A stretch of 64,000 bases of DNA, from positions 39,630 through 103,629 of the forward strand of contig JARGFK010000002.1 in assembly GCA_029211065.1 (NCBI GenBank), in the 5' to 3' direction. This document shows, one piece after another, positions 47,101 to 55,274 of this stretch (position 1 is the first letter of the stretch; the number at the start of each line of letters is the position of its first letter). A model generated the notes under the pieces. It saw only the letters and a list, made by a program, of their open reading frames with translations, was not told the origin of the DNA and made no database searches. The DNA is from Desulfobacterales bacterium. Its GTDB lineage: Bacteria; Desulfobacterota; Desulfobacteria; Desulfobacterales; JARGFK01. Both the position numbers and the translations under genes were made by a program.

Positions 47101-47366
47101 TGGAGACCGACCTCCAGGCCCGTTTTATGATTCCCATGGCGCTGTCGTTGGCTGCCGGCGTTGCCTTTGCCACGGTCCTGACCCTGGTGCTGATACCCAG
47201 CCTGCTGGCGATACTCAGCGACCTGCGCCTGCTGATTCATCGCCTGCGATACGGTGTCTGGCCCAAGCGGGTAGATGTGGAGCCGGCCCGCAACCGGCAC
47301 GACGACCCGCTGGCCGACGATCCGAAAACACCGCAGCGCCCGGAAACAGCCGGGGTGCAGACCTGA
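44127..47366 (+). CDS. RND family efflux pump permease
   Basis: A 1,079-residue AcrB-like inner-membrane pump driven by protons. It has about 12 helices in two halves, with two large periplasmic loops between helices 1-2 and 7-8. LGIVVDDAIVVGEAIYV in helix 4 carries the acidic proton-relay residues, and the second half has FGMVALTGVVVNDAIVLIERVNENM. It belongs to the hydrophobe/amphiphile type, closer to divergent pumps of environmental bacteria than to E. coli AcrB. The start overlaps the adaptor stop by 4 bp, and a TolC-like gene follows. The substrates are unknown, probably toxic hydrophobic compounds. Confidence 0.95.
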   Translation: MRRLFAQFARNTVFANIVFILIFLGGGIAAMSMIRENFPEFSLEMLTVSVVYPGADPEEIEEGISQKIEEAVQEIEGIKQYTTTSKEGVGTALIEVKENYPVADVLEDVRTRINAISTFPADAEKPVIDELTIKDAVMLLYLSGEMTERRIKEWSERIKDEIQQLPEVSQVSIFGSREYEISIEVSEAQLRKYGLKLSDVAAAVRRSNLNLAGGTIRSRGEEIRIRTVGRKYTGKELARIVVLARPEGEIITLDRLAVIKDGFTEDPIAATINGETSVLVMVWKTSEEDSLKISKAVQAFVKIKQQVLPAGANLKVLYDNTEMLRSRINLLLKNGIIGLGIVFLLLWTFLNARLSFWSGMGIPISIAGALFILWAAGGTINMVSLFGLIMVLGIVVDDAIVVGEAIYVHRKSGKPPLRAAVDGISEVGMPVVAAVLTTVVAFVPLFYVGGIMGKFIAILPLVVIACLMISLLECLFLLPAHLSDLPNPNRKEKHINPITRRLEALHHLTARGMEWFVDRVYKPFLGKTLYWRYISFATAIAILLLTVGLLRSGLLKFEVFPAVDGFIITSTVEFPDGTPVEITQDAVNKIDAALLGLARRTGTRSGDPLIKDRLSLVGQTLQQIPDTGPHVGSVQAILLESDKRGIHTKDLMVAWEKEVGAIPGVKSLIFEGMQHGPPGAPIEVWLQGYDMDTIIRASEDLLERLRKFEGVFQIRSDYSRGKNELRLKLKPEAQTLGLTVDDLARQVYAGYYGDEAVRLQRGRDDVRIKVRYTADERRRLSDFEKVYIRTPAGHEVPLLSVADIYFSPGYSTIKRTNGLRRIAVSADIDTNNANANEIFEELNANYFPQLIDHFPNLSVAQQGEQKKMRESFESLYIGFPPAVVGIFIIIATMFRSYTQPFVILFTVPFGIIGAVLAHPVLGFELSIMSIFGMVALTGVVVNDAIVLIERVNENMAEGLPFFEAIIQGGARRFRAIFLTSLSTIGGLAPLIMETDLQARFMIPMALSLAAGVAFATVLTLVLIPSLLAILSDLRLLIHRLRYGVWPKRVDVEPARNRHDDPLADDPKTPQRPETAGVQT

Positions 47367-47406
47367 TTTACAGAAAAACCAATTTGATTACGGGAGAAAA
47401 AGACCG

Positions 47407-48807
47407 ATGTCACCTAAAAAGCTATGGAACCCTTTGCGGTTGATCGCAGCGTTAAGCCTGGTGTTGTTTGCCGGCGGGCACGCACCCGCCGCAGATAAAA
47501 TTCCTTTCCCGCAAATGGCGCCGGACGGACAAACCCAAGCCGTGCGCTGGGATGAGATCCGAACGCTCGATTTAGTGCAGGCCGCCAGAATAGCGCTGAT
47601 AAACAACCCGACCCTGGCGGCGGCCGAGGCCCGGGTCGAGCAGGCCCGGGAGCGCCTGGAGCAGGCCCGTGCCAGGTATTGGCCCAGTCTGGACGCCACC
47701 CTATCGGGCGCCAGGATTTCATATGCCGAAAACAACCCCAACATTTTAGGAGACGATCCGGAAAAACGCTTCCAGTCCGCCATGACCGCCACCTGGGTTT
47801 TGTTCGACGGGTTTTCGCGAAAATTTTCCAATGCCACAGCCCGTTACGGCCGGGATCAGAGCGAGTCCGCCCAAAATGAAGCCAAACGCCTGATATTGTC
47901 CGCGGTTGCAGCGTCCTATTTTGCGGCCCAACTGGCCCTGGAGGACATCGCCATTGCCAGGGCCGACGAAACCTTTAACCTGCGCCAGCTGGTGGACGCC
48001 GAAGCCCGACATAAAATCGGAACCGGTTCGCTCAGCGATGTGCTCAATTTCAAGATCCGGGTCAATGAGGCCAAAACCCGTTTGATCAACGCCGAGCGGG
48101 TTTTTGAAGAAACCCTTTTCGCACTGGCGGCCCTGCTGGGAGCCCCGGCGTCGCGCTTTCCTTCCGGCGTGCAGATTGCGCGCCTGGAACAGGAGACAGC
48201 CGACGAAATGGCGGCGCCCGACCCGGATGTGCTGGCCCGCTATGCCCTGACCCATCGGCCGGATATTCAGGAAAGTCAGTTCGCTTTAAAACAGGCCGGG
48301 GCCCAGATAAAAAACGCAAAGAGCCGATTTTATCCCTCCATCAATCTTGCGGCGTCGGCCGACGGCCTGCGACGGGACGATCCTGCATTCGAGCAGGACG
48401 ATTTCGGCCATACGATCGGCTTTAACCTCACCTACAACCTCTTTGCCGGCGGATACGACCGCGCCAGGACCCGGGAGCTTAAGGCCCGGGAGCTCGAACT
48501 GCAAAAAGGCCTTGAAGATCTGCGCCTTAGGGCCGGCGCGAAGGTCCGGATTTCGAGCACCCAGGTGATCGCCACCCAGCGTCAGATGATCCTGCAGCGG
48601 GCCAACATGGAATTGAACCGGCAGAACCGGGACCTGGTGGAAAAAGAATATGCCGCCGGACAGGTTTCCCTGGTGCGCCTGAATGAAGCCCAGCGGGACC
48701 TGACCACCGCCCAGAGCCGACTGGCCCTGGCCCTGGCCTCGCTGCGTCAGGCCTGGTTTAATCTCGAAACAGATTCCGGCCGGATTCTTGAAATCCTGCC
48801 CGAATGA
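47407..48807 (+). CDS. TolC family outer-membrane channel protein
   Basis: A 466-residue outer-membrane efflux channel. The ATG at 47407 with GGGAGAAAAAG ahead gives a clear signal peptide (LRLIAALSLVLFAGGHAPAADK); a longer open frame that overlaps the pump gene is not used. The two-fold repeat of the family is evident: LVQAARIALINNPTLAAAEARVEQARERLEQARARYWPSL and later DIQESQFALKQAGAQIKNAKSRFYPSINL. It completes the MarR-adaptor-pump-channel operon. Confidence 0.93.
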   Translation: MSPKKLWNPLRLIAALSLVLFAGGHAPAADKIPFPQMAPDGQTQAVRWDEIRTLDLVQAARIALINNPTLAAAEARVEQARERLEQARARYWPSLDATLSGARISYAENNPNILGDDPEKRFQSAMTATWVLFDGFSRKFSNATARYGRDQSESAQNEAKRLILSAVAASYFAAQLALEDIAIARADETFNLRQLVDAEARHKIGTGSLSDVLNFKIRVNEAKTRLINAERVFEETLFALAALLGAPASRFPSGVQIARLEQETADEMAAPDPDVLARYALTHRPDIQESQFALKQAGAQIKNAKSRFYPSINLAASADGLRRDDPAFEQDDFGHTIGFNLTYNLFAGGYDRARTRELKARELELQKGLEDLRLRAGAKVRISSTQVIATQRQMILQRANMELNRQNRDLVEKEYAAGQVSLVRLNEAQRDLTTAQSRLALALASLRQAWFNLETDSGRILEILPE

Positions 48808-48827
48808 CGATGGGTCGGGGGCTCGGA

Positions 48828-50498
48828 CTAATCGGTTTTTAGAATGGCGCCCTCTGCTGCAGAAGCAGCCAGTTTGGCGTATATGCTCAAAAAGCCTTTG
48901 GTGAACTTTGAGGGCGGCCGCTGCCACTTGGACAATCGCGCCTGTAGCTCATCATCTTTGATTTCCAGCCGAAGGCTCCGGTTGGGAATGTCGATGGTGA
49001 CGATATCACCGTCACGAACGGCAGCGATAGGACCGCCCTCGGCAGCTTCCGGGGATATGTGGCCGACGAAACAGCCGTTGTTTGTACCTGAAAAGCGCCC
49101 GTCGGTAACCACGGCGGTTTTCATGGCAAGTCCGCAGCCGTAAAGCAGCTTCATGGCCGTCGCCATTTCCCGCATGCCCGGTCCCCCTTTGGGGCCTTCA
49201 TAGCGGATCACCAATACCTCTCCTGCCTGGATCTTCCCCTCCAGGATGGCCTGGTTGGCCTCCTCCTCAGAGTCAAAACATCGGGCCTTGCCTGCGAAAG
49301 TATGCATGTCCGCATGGATGGCGGCAGGCTTAGTGACGGCGGTATCGGGGGCCAGGTTGCCGCGCAGGACCGCCAGGCCGCCCTGGCTGCTCCATGTGTC
49401 CTTGCGGGAGCGGATGATGGCCGGATCGCCGGGAGGCGTATGAACCAAATTCTCGGCAACGGTCTTGCCGGACACGGTGAACGCCCCGGCGTGAAGCAGG
49501 GGTAATATTTCTTTCATGACGGCCGGGACGCCGCCGGCCCGGTGAAAGTCGGGTACGTTGGGAGCTGCGGCCGGATTCATCTTGGCAATATGGGGTGTGG
49601 TTCGACAGAGCTCATCAAAAAGGGTCATGGGAACCGGAACACCGGCCTCGTATCCGATGGCAGGCAGATGCAGGGCCACGTTGGTGGAACCACCGATGGC
49701 GGCTGTCAGCCGGATGGCGTTTTCTATCCCCATTCGATTGATCATTTGGCGTGCCGTGATTCCTTTCAGCACCAGGTCGACAATCCGTCGTCCGGAATGC
49801 TGGGCGTAGCGAAGGCGGTCGGCATGGGTTGCCGGAATGGTGGCAGACCCGGCAAGGCTCATGCCCATGGCCTCGGCAACACAACCCATGGAGTTGGCCG
49901 TTCCCAGAAAAGAACAGGACCCGCAGCTGGGCATCGCAGCGTTTTCAAGCTGGTTGTAAGTCGCTTTATCGATCCGCCCGGCCTTAAGCATGCCCAACCC
50001 CTCGGCAATGGAGGTCGTATCAGCCGCCCGCCCGTCGAATTGGCAGCCGCCTTCGGCAGGCCCCCCCACCACGAGGATTGCCGGAATGTCCAGCCGTGCA
50101 GCAGCCATGAGCATGGCCGGAACAATCTTATCGCAGGAACCCAGCAACACAATGCCGTCCAATCGATGCGCCTGCACCATGATTTCGATGCTGCCGGCAA
50201 TCAGCTCCCGCGAAGGCAGGATATAGCGCATGCCCTCATGCCCGTTGGCGACGCCGTCACAGGCGGCAATGACTCCAAACTCTATGGGGGTGCCGCCCGC
50301 CTGAAGTATCCCTTGGGCCGCATACTCGGCGACCTGCTTCAAGTTATAGTGACCGGGCACCAAACGGTTCCAGGAGTTGGCAATTCCGATCAACGGGCGG
50401 TCCAAATCCGTGTCGCTGTAACCCATGGATTTAAAAAGCGCGCGAACCTTTGACCACCGCGGCCGCTGAAGAATTTTTTGGCTTCGAAGTTTTGTCAT
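48828..50498 (-). CDS. ilvD: Dihydroxy-acid dehydratase (IlvD/Edd family)
   Basis: A 556-residue IlvD/Edd family dehydratase. The ATG at 50498 has AAGGAG upstream and starts MTKLRSQK, while a longer frame starts 29 codons earlier. Three Fe-S cysteine regions are seen: ACDGVANGHEGM, LLGSCDKIVPAM and MPSCGSCSFLGTANSMGC. The end carries VVTDGRFSGTNNGCFVGHISPEA, the family signature. IlvD converts 2,3-dihydroxy-isovalerate to 2-oxoisovalerate in branched-chain amino acid synthesis. With no ilv neighbours, a role with other sugar acids is possible. Confidence 0.9.
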   Translation of the reverse strand: MTKLRSQKILQRPRWSKVRALFKSMGYSDTDLDRPLIGIANSWNRLVPGHYNLKQVAEYAAQGILQAGGTPIEFGVIAACDGVANGHEGMRYILPSRELIAGSIEIMVQAHRLDGIVLLGSCDKIVPAMLMAAARLDIPAILVVGGPAEGGCQFDGRAADTTSIAEGLGMLKAGRIDKATYNQLENAAMPSCGSCSFLGTANSMGCVAEAMGMSLAGSATIPATHADRLRYAQHSGRRIVDLVLKGITARQMINRMGIENAIRLTAAIGGSTNVALHLPAIGYEAGVPVPMTLFDELCRTTPHIAKMNPAAAPNVPDFHRAGGVPAVMKEILPLLHAGAFTVSGKTVAENLVHTPPGDPAIIRSRKDTWSSQGGLAVLRGNLAPDTAVTKPAAIHADMHTFAGKARCFDSEEEANQAILEGKIQAGEVLVIRYEGPKGGPGMREMATAMKLLYGCGLAMKTAVVTDGRFSGTNNGCFVGHISPEAAEGGPIAAVRDGDIVTIDIPNRSLRLEIKDDELQARLSKWQRPPSKFTKGFLSIYAKLAASAAEGAILKTD

Positions 50499-50698
50499 GG
50501 GATCATTTATCTCCTTATGTCCGCTATAAGTTGGCTGTGGATTCGGCGCAGATGATTTGGGCGGCAACGCCCGGCGCTTAACCATCTATATTACAGCAGT
50601 TGAAAAATCGAAAGTCCTAATTCTCAAGCATCCGTCAGATTTTCTGATTGATAGCATGAACCGATTGTGATATTTCGACTCAGAAAGGGAGAATTTTC

Positions 50699-51109
50699 AT
50701 GAAGGTAACACACTGGAAGGACTGTGAAGACGTTAAAATCGACAAGTTTCCCTACAAGGGGGAGTTTAATGAGGTGATCGGCACCAGCATTCGCTGGCTG
50801 TCGAAACACGGTGATGACGGTAACGGATATCCCGAGTATGGCTTGAGATTTTTTACCACCCAGCCCGGCGGCCAGATTCCCATCCATAACCACTTTTATC
50901 ATCAGACCATGTATATCCTGGCCGGTGAATTTGAATGCTGGGAATTCAACCCGGAAACCGGCGAAAAGGCAAAAAAAATAGTCTGCGGCCCCGGCACCGC
51001 CATTTACATCCCCAGCATGGAGCCCCACGGCATGAAGAATATCGGCAGCGAGCCGGGCATGTTCCTGTGCTGTATCTGTAATGTATACGAAGAAGGAGAA
51101 ACCCTGTAG
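50699..51109 (+). CDS. Cupin domain protein
   Basis: A 136-residue single-domain cupin. The metal motif in the first half is GGQIPIHNHFYHQTMYILAGEFECW (His, His, His and Glu ligands), and the second is GPGTAIYIPSMEPHGMKNIG. AAAGGGAGA lies before the ATG. The family binds small molecules or acts as oxygenase or isomerase. No partner gene defines the substrate. Confidence 0.9.
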   Translation: MKVTHWKDCEDVKIDKFPYKGEFNEVIGTSIRWLSKHGDDGNGYPEYGLRFFTTQPGGQIPIHNHFYHQTMYILAGEFECWEFNPETGEKAKKIVCGPGTAIYIPSMEPHGMKNIGSEPGMFLCCICNVYEEGETL

Positions 51110-51183
51110 AAAACAGTACAAAATTTGCGGTCCGGGACCGCAAGCCAACCCCACCCGTTACCGCCGAAGGAAAGGAGATAACG

Positions 51184-51717
51184 ATGGACAGCGGGGACCA
51201 GTATTTTTTTAAAGCGCATTCTCAAGCGGAACTGCGCAGGTGGGCCAAGCGGCTTAAACTGTTCCGCTACTGCCGGGCATACGGCGGCCACGCCAATGAC
51301 GGCGATTCTTTAGAAGTAACATTTTCCTATGGGTCAGCCCAGGACATTAAAAACTTCCTTGACTTCCTTGGTTTTGAATTGGTGCAGCACGCCACAAAAC
51401 CCCCCCAACCGGAAACAGGGGTGCCATATCCCGGCAATGTGTTTGCGCTCTTTCCCCGGCTGATAAAAGACACCGAATGGATAGAGCAACCGGGTCACTG
51501 CCGGGTTGGGGGTATTCCGGTTTTTATCTGGTGTGAGAAGGGTAAAATTCGATTGTCTGTCAGCGGCGGCAGCTATGAGGTTACGGACGAAAACGTTGCT
51601 AAAGCAGAAGCGCTGGAAAAGGTCCTGGTAACCGCGCCGTTAAGGGTGTTGGACCCGCCTAGAAACAACAAGAATTGTTTTTGCCCAAAGTACTATCCGG
51701 ACTACTTTGACGGATGA
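51184..51717 (+). CDS. Hypothetical protein downstream of cupin gene
   Basis: A 177-residue soluble protein without signal peptide. It has a charged helical front (FFKAHSQAELRRWAKRLKLFRYCRAYGGHAND) and a mixed beta region that includes HCRVGGIPVFIWCEKGKIRLSVSGGSYEVTDENVAKAEALEK. AAAGGAGA lies before the ATG and the gene is 74 bp from the cupin gene, so both may form one unit. I do not recognise the family. Confidence 0.7.
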   Translation: MDSGDQYFFKAHSQAELRRWAKRLKLFRYCRAYGGHANDGDSLEVTFSYGSAQDIKNFLDFLGFELVQHATKPPQPETGVPYPGNVFALFPRLIKDTEWIEQPGHCRVGGIPVFIWCEKGKIRLSVSGGSYEVTDENVAKAEALEKVLVTAPLRVLDPPRNNKNCFCPKYYPDYFDG

Positions 51718-51895
51718 CTATCGGGGTCGGGCGGCGGTGTTGTAAATCAGGAACAATGAGCGATATGGGAGGTGCCATGGGGGGCACGGACGCTGCTGTT
51801 TTTTTGATCTTGGCGCGCCTTTGGACGTCTTGCCTCCGGGCATCCTCGGTTTTTGCAACAACACGGTTAAGCTGATGATCAGGAGGATTAAACGT

Positions 51896-52276
51896 ATGAA
51901 AATCAAAAGGGTCGGAATATTAATGGCGGTGATGGTCCTGGTAATTACCTTTTGTAGCGGGGTCTCCCTGGCTGATAAATCCGCGGTGACCATTGAGGCA
52001 CCCGACCAGGCGGCGAAGGGAACGGAAATTACGGTCAAGATCCATATCACCCACAGCGCCAACAACTACTTCCATTATACGAACTGGGTAAAAGTCATCG
52101 TAAACGGCAAGGATGCGGCTTTGTGGGAATATTCCGCAGGCAACCGGCCTGAGGACGCCAAATTCACCAAGGAAATAAAACTGACGGTCACCGAGCCGAT
52201 GGAGATTGTGGCCGAGGCAAACTGCAATTTGCACGGCGGCCAGGGGCCGGCCAAAAAAATGATCCAACTGCAGTAA
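51896..52276 (+). CDS. Exported desulfoferrodoxin/superoxide reductase-like protein
   Basis: A 126-residue protein with a signal peptide (RVGILMAVMVLVITFCSGVSLA). The mature part matches the SOR domain of desulfoferrodoxin and neelaredoxin: ITHSANNYFHYTNWVKVIVNG gives two His ligands and EANCNLHGG gives the Cys and another His of the iron site. The first His of the usual EKHxP motif near the N-terminus is absent. AGGAGG lies before the ATG at 51896. It would act outside the cytoplasm. Whether it reduces superoxide with an altered site or has another use of iron is uncertain. Confidence 0.82.
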   Translation: MKIKRVGILMAVMVLVITFCSGVSLADKSAVTIEAPDQAAKGTEITVKIHITHSANNYFHYTNWVKVIVNGKDAALWEYSAGNRPEDAKFTKEIKLTVTEPMEIVAEANCNLHGGQGPAKKMIQLQ

Positions 52277-52322
52277 TGAGTGACGAGGGAAGCTGGAGGG
52301 TTGGAAACATTAAATGACCCAA

Positions 52323-52388
52323 CCCTTGAACCGTTCGGCTGAGTCGTTCGGCCCTGAGCCCACTGCCGTAGGGCTCGCCGCAAGCCCC
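52323..52388. repeat. Dispersed repeat, type 2 copy B
   Basis: CCCTTGAACCGTTCGGC and GGGCTCGCCGCAAGCCCC are the reverse complement of the copy at 27150-27183, but with about 30 extra bases in the middle. It lies next to a GAGTGACGAGGGA word at 52278. Confidence 0.5.
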
Positions 52389-52460
52389 TGACGCCTCGAA
52401 TCCTCGGCCCCCCTTTTCAGCGGATAGGGAGAAGGGAAAAAAATAAAAAAAAGTTTTGCT

Positions 52461-52646
52461 ATGGTCATTGGCGGCGTTTCAATTATTTTAATTTTGGGAG
52501 TTGTCAATTTTTTGCTGCTGCTGTTTCAGCTTTCTACCGGCCTGCACTGGGTCAAGGTTAAGTTCGGCGTTCACCGAAAAACGGGTATCCTGCTGTTTGT
52601 TGTAGCCTGCATTCATGGATTTTTCGGCATCCTGGCCAACTTTTAA
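52461..52646 (+). CDS. Small two-helix membrane protein
   Basis: A 61-residue protein with two membrane helices, VIGGVSIILILGVVNFLLLLFQ and TGILLFVVACIHGFFGIL, joined by HWVKVKFGVHRK. Three His residues sit near the ends of the helices, which resembles haem-binding membrane proteins of the DUF4405 or ferric reductase type. A GGGAGAAGGG stretch is 20-30 bp upstream. It lies near the iron protein gene, and a role in electron transfer to it is thinkable but unproven. Confidence 0.5.
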   Translation: MVIGGVSIILILGVVNFLLLLFQLSTGLHWVKVKFGVHRKTGILLFVVACIHGFFGILANF

Positions 52647-52748
52647 GCCTGCTGTCTGCAGTCGCAATTTTCCGCCACAACAGCTTCCAGACCCATTTCA
52701 GGTGTCATGTGAAAACCAGGCAGAAAATACGAAAAGGCATCATATTAA

Positions 52749-52943
52749 TGGAATTCGCTGCAGCTAAAGTCTGGCCCGGAAATCTGCAAACATTGTCATG
52801 CCTGTACGGCGCACTGCCCCATGAGCCTCCCGGTTGAGGATATGGTGAATCAGGGCCGCATGGAAAACGTAGAGTGCATTCTATGCGGCACATGCGTGGA
52901 CGGCTGCAAAGAAGAGGTTATACGGTATTCGTGGCGGCCGTGA
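52749..52943 (+). pseudogene. 4Fe-4S polyferredoxin C-terminal remnant
   Basis: A 64-codon frame with no usable start that reads CKHCHACTAHCP and CILCGTCVDGCKEEV, two ferredoxin-type cluster motifs of the kind found at the C-terminus of membrane NapH/FixG-like proteins. A TAA directly upstream and loss of the rest show that the gene is decayed. It lies 102 bp after the small membrane protein gene, which could even be part of the same lost system. Confidence 0.65.
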
Positions 52944-53363
52944 ACCGTTACATGCAATAAAGAAAAACCTGCAACCAACAGGGCGAAACATATGTTAGGA
53001 TAGTCGAAAACAACGAAGTACATGCATTATGGTTTTTCTCCTCTATTCATTATCTTTTGGTATTGCCCTCATGGTCCAATGCGGTGCTCACTGGCGCGGC
53101 AGCGCCGCGTCGAATAATCACAAGATTAATTCGCAGCGCTGCACGGGGCCTTTATCATGCCCTGTGGGGAAACGGACTGTAGAAAAAAGACCGTCAAGTC
53201 ATCAGGGCCGAGATTCATCCCTGCCATGCATTTTAAAAGGCACCGTTTTTTCAGCAAAAAAGCATGAATCGCAGCAGCGAGCGCATTCCCCGTCCCGCGG
53301 TGGCGGGACTGCAGGGCTCTTCAATTTCGCAATATATCCGAACTGATAACAAAAAATATATCT
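52944..53363. other. 420-bp spacer with hairpin repeat
   Basis: Nothing coding is supported here. A short open frame at 53029 has a hydrophobic start but soon runs into repeat sequence. The main element is dispersed hairpin repeat copy 3. Confidence 0.5.
53277..53324 (+). repeat. Dispersed hairpin repeat, copy 3
   Basis: GCGAGCGCATTCCCC, then GTCCCGC (53292-53298), GGTG, GCGGGAC (53303-53309) and TGCAGGGCTCTTCAA. This copy contains both flanks and is the best reference for the family. Confidence 0.75.
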
Positions 53364-53699
53364 TTAGCCGGAACAACCGCAGCCGGCGGGGGCGGCTGCC
53401 GGTTTGTCCGGTCTGGCGGAAGCCTCCGCCGGGTCCATGGGACATCCGGCACCCTGCTGCCCTGCGGACAGATGGGTGCCCAGCAACCGATCTGCCAGTT
53501 GCTTCATGTGCGCGGCGGGCTGGTCTTTAACGAACTGACCGATGATGGCCGCATTTTTAAGTTTGGCTTCATTGATGCCGGCGGTGCGGGCCTGGGCGAC
53601 GATTTTTTCCAGACAGGGCTGGCAACCGCAGGCCACGGCAGCCCCCAGTGAGATTAATATCTGGGTTTCCGGATCGAGTCCCTTAAGATTGGTTTTCAT
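53364..53699 (-). CDS. AhpD-like CxxC protein
   Basis: A 111-residue protein with an AhpD-like (carboxymuconolactone decarboxylase-type) helix pair carrying ACGCQPCLEKIV, a CxxC redox pair, and AKLKNAAIIGQFVK. The C-terminal end is a disordered Ala/Pro-rich tail with GCPMDP and final CGCSG. TAAGGAGG lies before the ATG. It is downstream of the arsenite methyltransferase gene with 10 bp spacing, so it may act as a thiol partner in arsenic handling; that link is inferred. Confidence 0.78.
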   Translation of the reverse strand: MKTNLKGLDPETQILISLGAAVACGCQPCLEKIVAQARTAGINEAKLKNAAIIGQFVKDQPAAHMKQLADRLLGTHLSAGQQGAGCPMDPAEASARPDKPAAAPAGCGCSG

Positions 53700-53709
53700 G
53701 GTTTCCTCC

Positions 53710-54516
53710 TTAGGCTGATGGTTTTATGGCGGTGATGGTTGCTGCGGCGACATACGGCGCTATTTTATGGTCCGGGAACCATTCCTGAATGATCCGGCGG
53801 CTTTCTTCACGGGGCTGAATGGCAATGTCTGTAAAGCCGGTCTTGCGCAGAATGGCAGACAGCTCATCGACCGCTGCCGCCCCGCCGATGCATCCGCACA
53901 GGAGCAGGGGATCGCTGCAAACGTCCGGCGGAAGAGGGGTGGTGGCGACGATATCTGAAATTGCCAGGCGCCCCCCGGGCTTTAAAACCCGAAAGATCTC
54001 GCTGATTACAGCGGGTTTGTCCGGTGATAGGTTGATGACGCAGTTGGAGATGACAATGTCGATGCAGCCGTCTTCCACCGGCAGGCGTTCGATTTCCGCA
54101 AGCCTGAAATCCACATTTGTTGCCCCAACCGTGGCGGCATTCCGGCGTGCTTTGGTTATCATTTCCGGGGTCATGTCCACCCCGATCACCCGGCCGGTTT
54201 CACCGACTTTTTTGGCGGCAATAAAGCAGTCGAACCCGCCGCCGCTGCCCAGATCCAGAACGGTTTCCCCCGGTTTCAGGCCGGCCAATAAATGGGGGTT
54301 GCCGCAGCCGAGCCCCAGATTGGCGCCCACTGGGGCAGCGGCCAGGTCTTCAGTTGAATACCCGATGGTGCGGCCGATTGTGTCCACCGGAAACGACCCG
54401 GGCCCATTGCCGCAGCAGGTGCTGCCCCACCCGGGCGCAGGATTATTTTTTTCCGTCACCTTGCCGTAATATTTTCTGACAGTGTTCCGTATACTGTCGC
54501 TGGACTGTTTTTCCAT
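53710..54516 (-). CDS. arsM: Arsenite S-adenosylmethionine methyltransferase
   Basis: A 268-residue ArsM. The SAM motif is VLDLGSGGGFDCFIAAKKVG, and conserved cysteines are found in GSTCCGNGPG, in ISNCVINLSPDKP and in LLLCGCIGGA, matching As(III) methyltransferases that need three Cys to bind arsenite. The ATG at 54516 with GGGAGG before it is preferred over a longer frame. It follows arsR by 67 bp with a palindrome between, and precedes the CxxC protein. It likely methylates arsenite to less toxic or volatile forms. Confidence 0.93.
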   Translation of the reverse strand: MEKQSSDSIRNTVRKYYGKVTEKNNPAPGWGSTCCGNGPGSFPVDTIGRTIGYSTEDLAAAPVGANLGLGCGNPHLLAGLKPGETVLDLGSGGGFDCFIAAKKVGETGRVIGVDMTPEMITKARRNAATVGATNVDFRLAEIERLPVEDGCIDIVISNCVINLSPDKPAVISEIFRVLKPGGRLAISDIVATTPLPPDVCSDPLLLCGCIGGAAAVDELSAILRKTGFTDIAIQPREESRRIIQEWFPDHKIAPYVAAATITAIKPSA

Positions 54517-54537
54517 GGGCCACCTCCCTTGACCGTC

Positions 54538-54557
54538 TGTTCGACAACTATCGAACA
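54538..54557. promoter_or_regulatory. ArsR-type operator upstream of arsM
   Basis: TGTTCGA and TCGAACA form a 7-bp perfect inverted repeat with a 6-bp spacer between arsR and arsM. A similar GTTCGATA half-site lies directly upstream of arsR near 54903-54912. Both suit binding by the neighbouring ArsR protein. Confidence 0.65.
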
Positions 54558-54583
54558 AATAAGCCAAAATTTTTTGGTTCAGG

Positions 54584-54901
54584 TTAATATGAAAAAAATT
54601 CTCTGAGCGCGTCCACGATGTCCGGCGCAACCCAGCATTCGATTTTCTGGCCCTGGCGCCGGGTCCGGATCAGACCGACCCGTTTTAATTCCTTGATGTG
54701 ATGTGAAATCGTTGATTTTACGATCCCCAGGTTTTGGCCGAGATCGCTCACGCAGGCTGAATCATTGGCGTCGATCACGCTGACGGTCCCGGGTCGGCAG
54801 CCGCTCACAAGCCGCAGGAAGATCCGCAGGCGGTTGGGATTGGACAGGGCTTTGAAAATATCAGCAAATTTTTCAATATTTTTGGTTTTATTGTTCGGCA
54901 T
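54584..54901 (-). CDS. arsR: ArsR family transcriptional repressor
   Basis: A 105-residue winged-helix repressor of the ArsR/SmtB family. The start MPNNKTKNIEKFADIFKALSNPNRLRIFLRLVSG is typical; a longer upstream frame is not needed. The recognition helix part is VSDLGQNLGIVKSTISHHIKELKRVGLIRTRRQGQKIECWV. The usual ELCVCDL metal motif is replaced by a longer loop ending NDSACVSDL, with one Cys in the helix area and another in SGCRPG. It probably senses As(III) and controls arsM and itself through TTCGA-type sites. Confidence 0.88.
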   Translation of the reverse strand: MPNNKTKNIEKFADIFKALSNPNRLRIFLRLVSGCRPGTVSVIDANDSACVSDLGQNLGIVKSTISHHIKELKRVGLIRTRRQGQKIECWVAPDIVDALREFFSY

Positions 54902-55274
54902 ATATCGAACTATAGTCAGCGCCGCAGTTTTTGTCAAGCATTTTTTTACATGGTCATCCAAAAAGCCATAGCAAGGTGCGTGGCCGCCATAATAATCCGA
55001 TTCTGCGCGTGTGAAACTCACGCATAAGGGGGCGGTGCACGGAACCGGATCGAACCCGCAGCATCCCTTCAAGCATGAATTCGATAATGGATGATACCGA
55101 AAACGATCTTTATGCGGTTCCATCCAACGCGCCCTAATCCGTTCAGACAGTCACACGCTTCAAATCGAATCACCATGGCGACTTCGTTTAAGTCCAGTTA
55201 GATTTTATAGATAACCAGTGTTTTTATTCTACCGATATTCACCCGGGTGTTGAAAAAAAACGCTAATTGATGTT
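54902..55274. other. 373-bp divergent spacer, no gene recognised
   Basis: The spacer lies between leftward arsR and rightward GntR and so holds both promoters. A minus-strand extension of the arsR frame covers part of it, but has no family sequence. TATAGTTCGATATAT, read on the minus strand next to the arsR start, is a plausible -10 and operator. Confidence 0.45.

Noticed and set aside
49542..50453. Rightward open frame of 303 codons opposite ilvD
   Set aside because: It is a shadow of the conserved IlvD gene.
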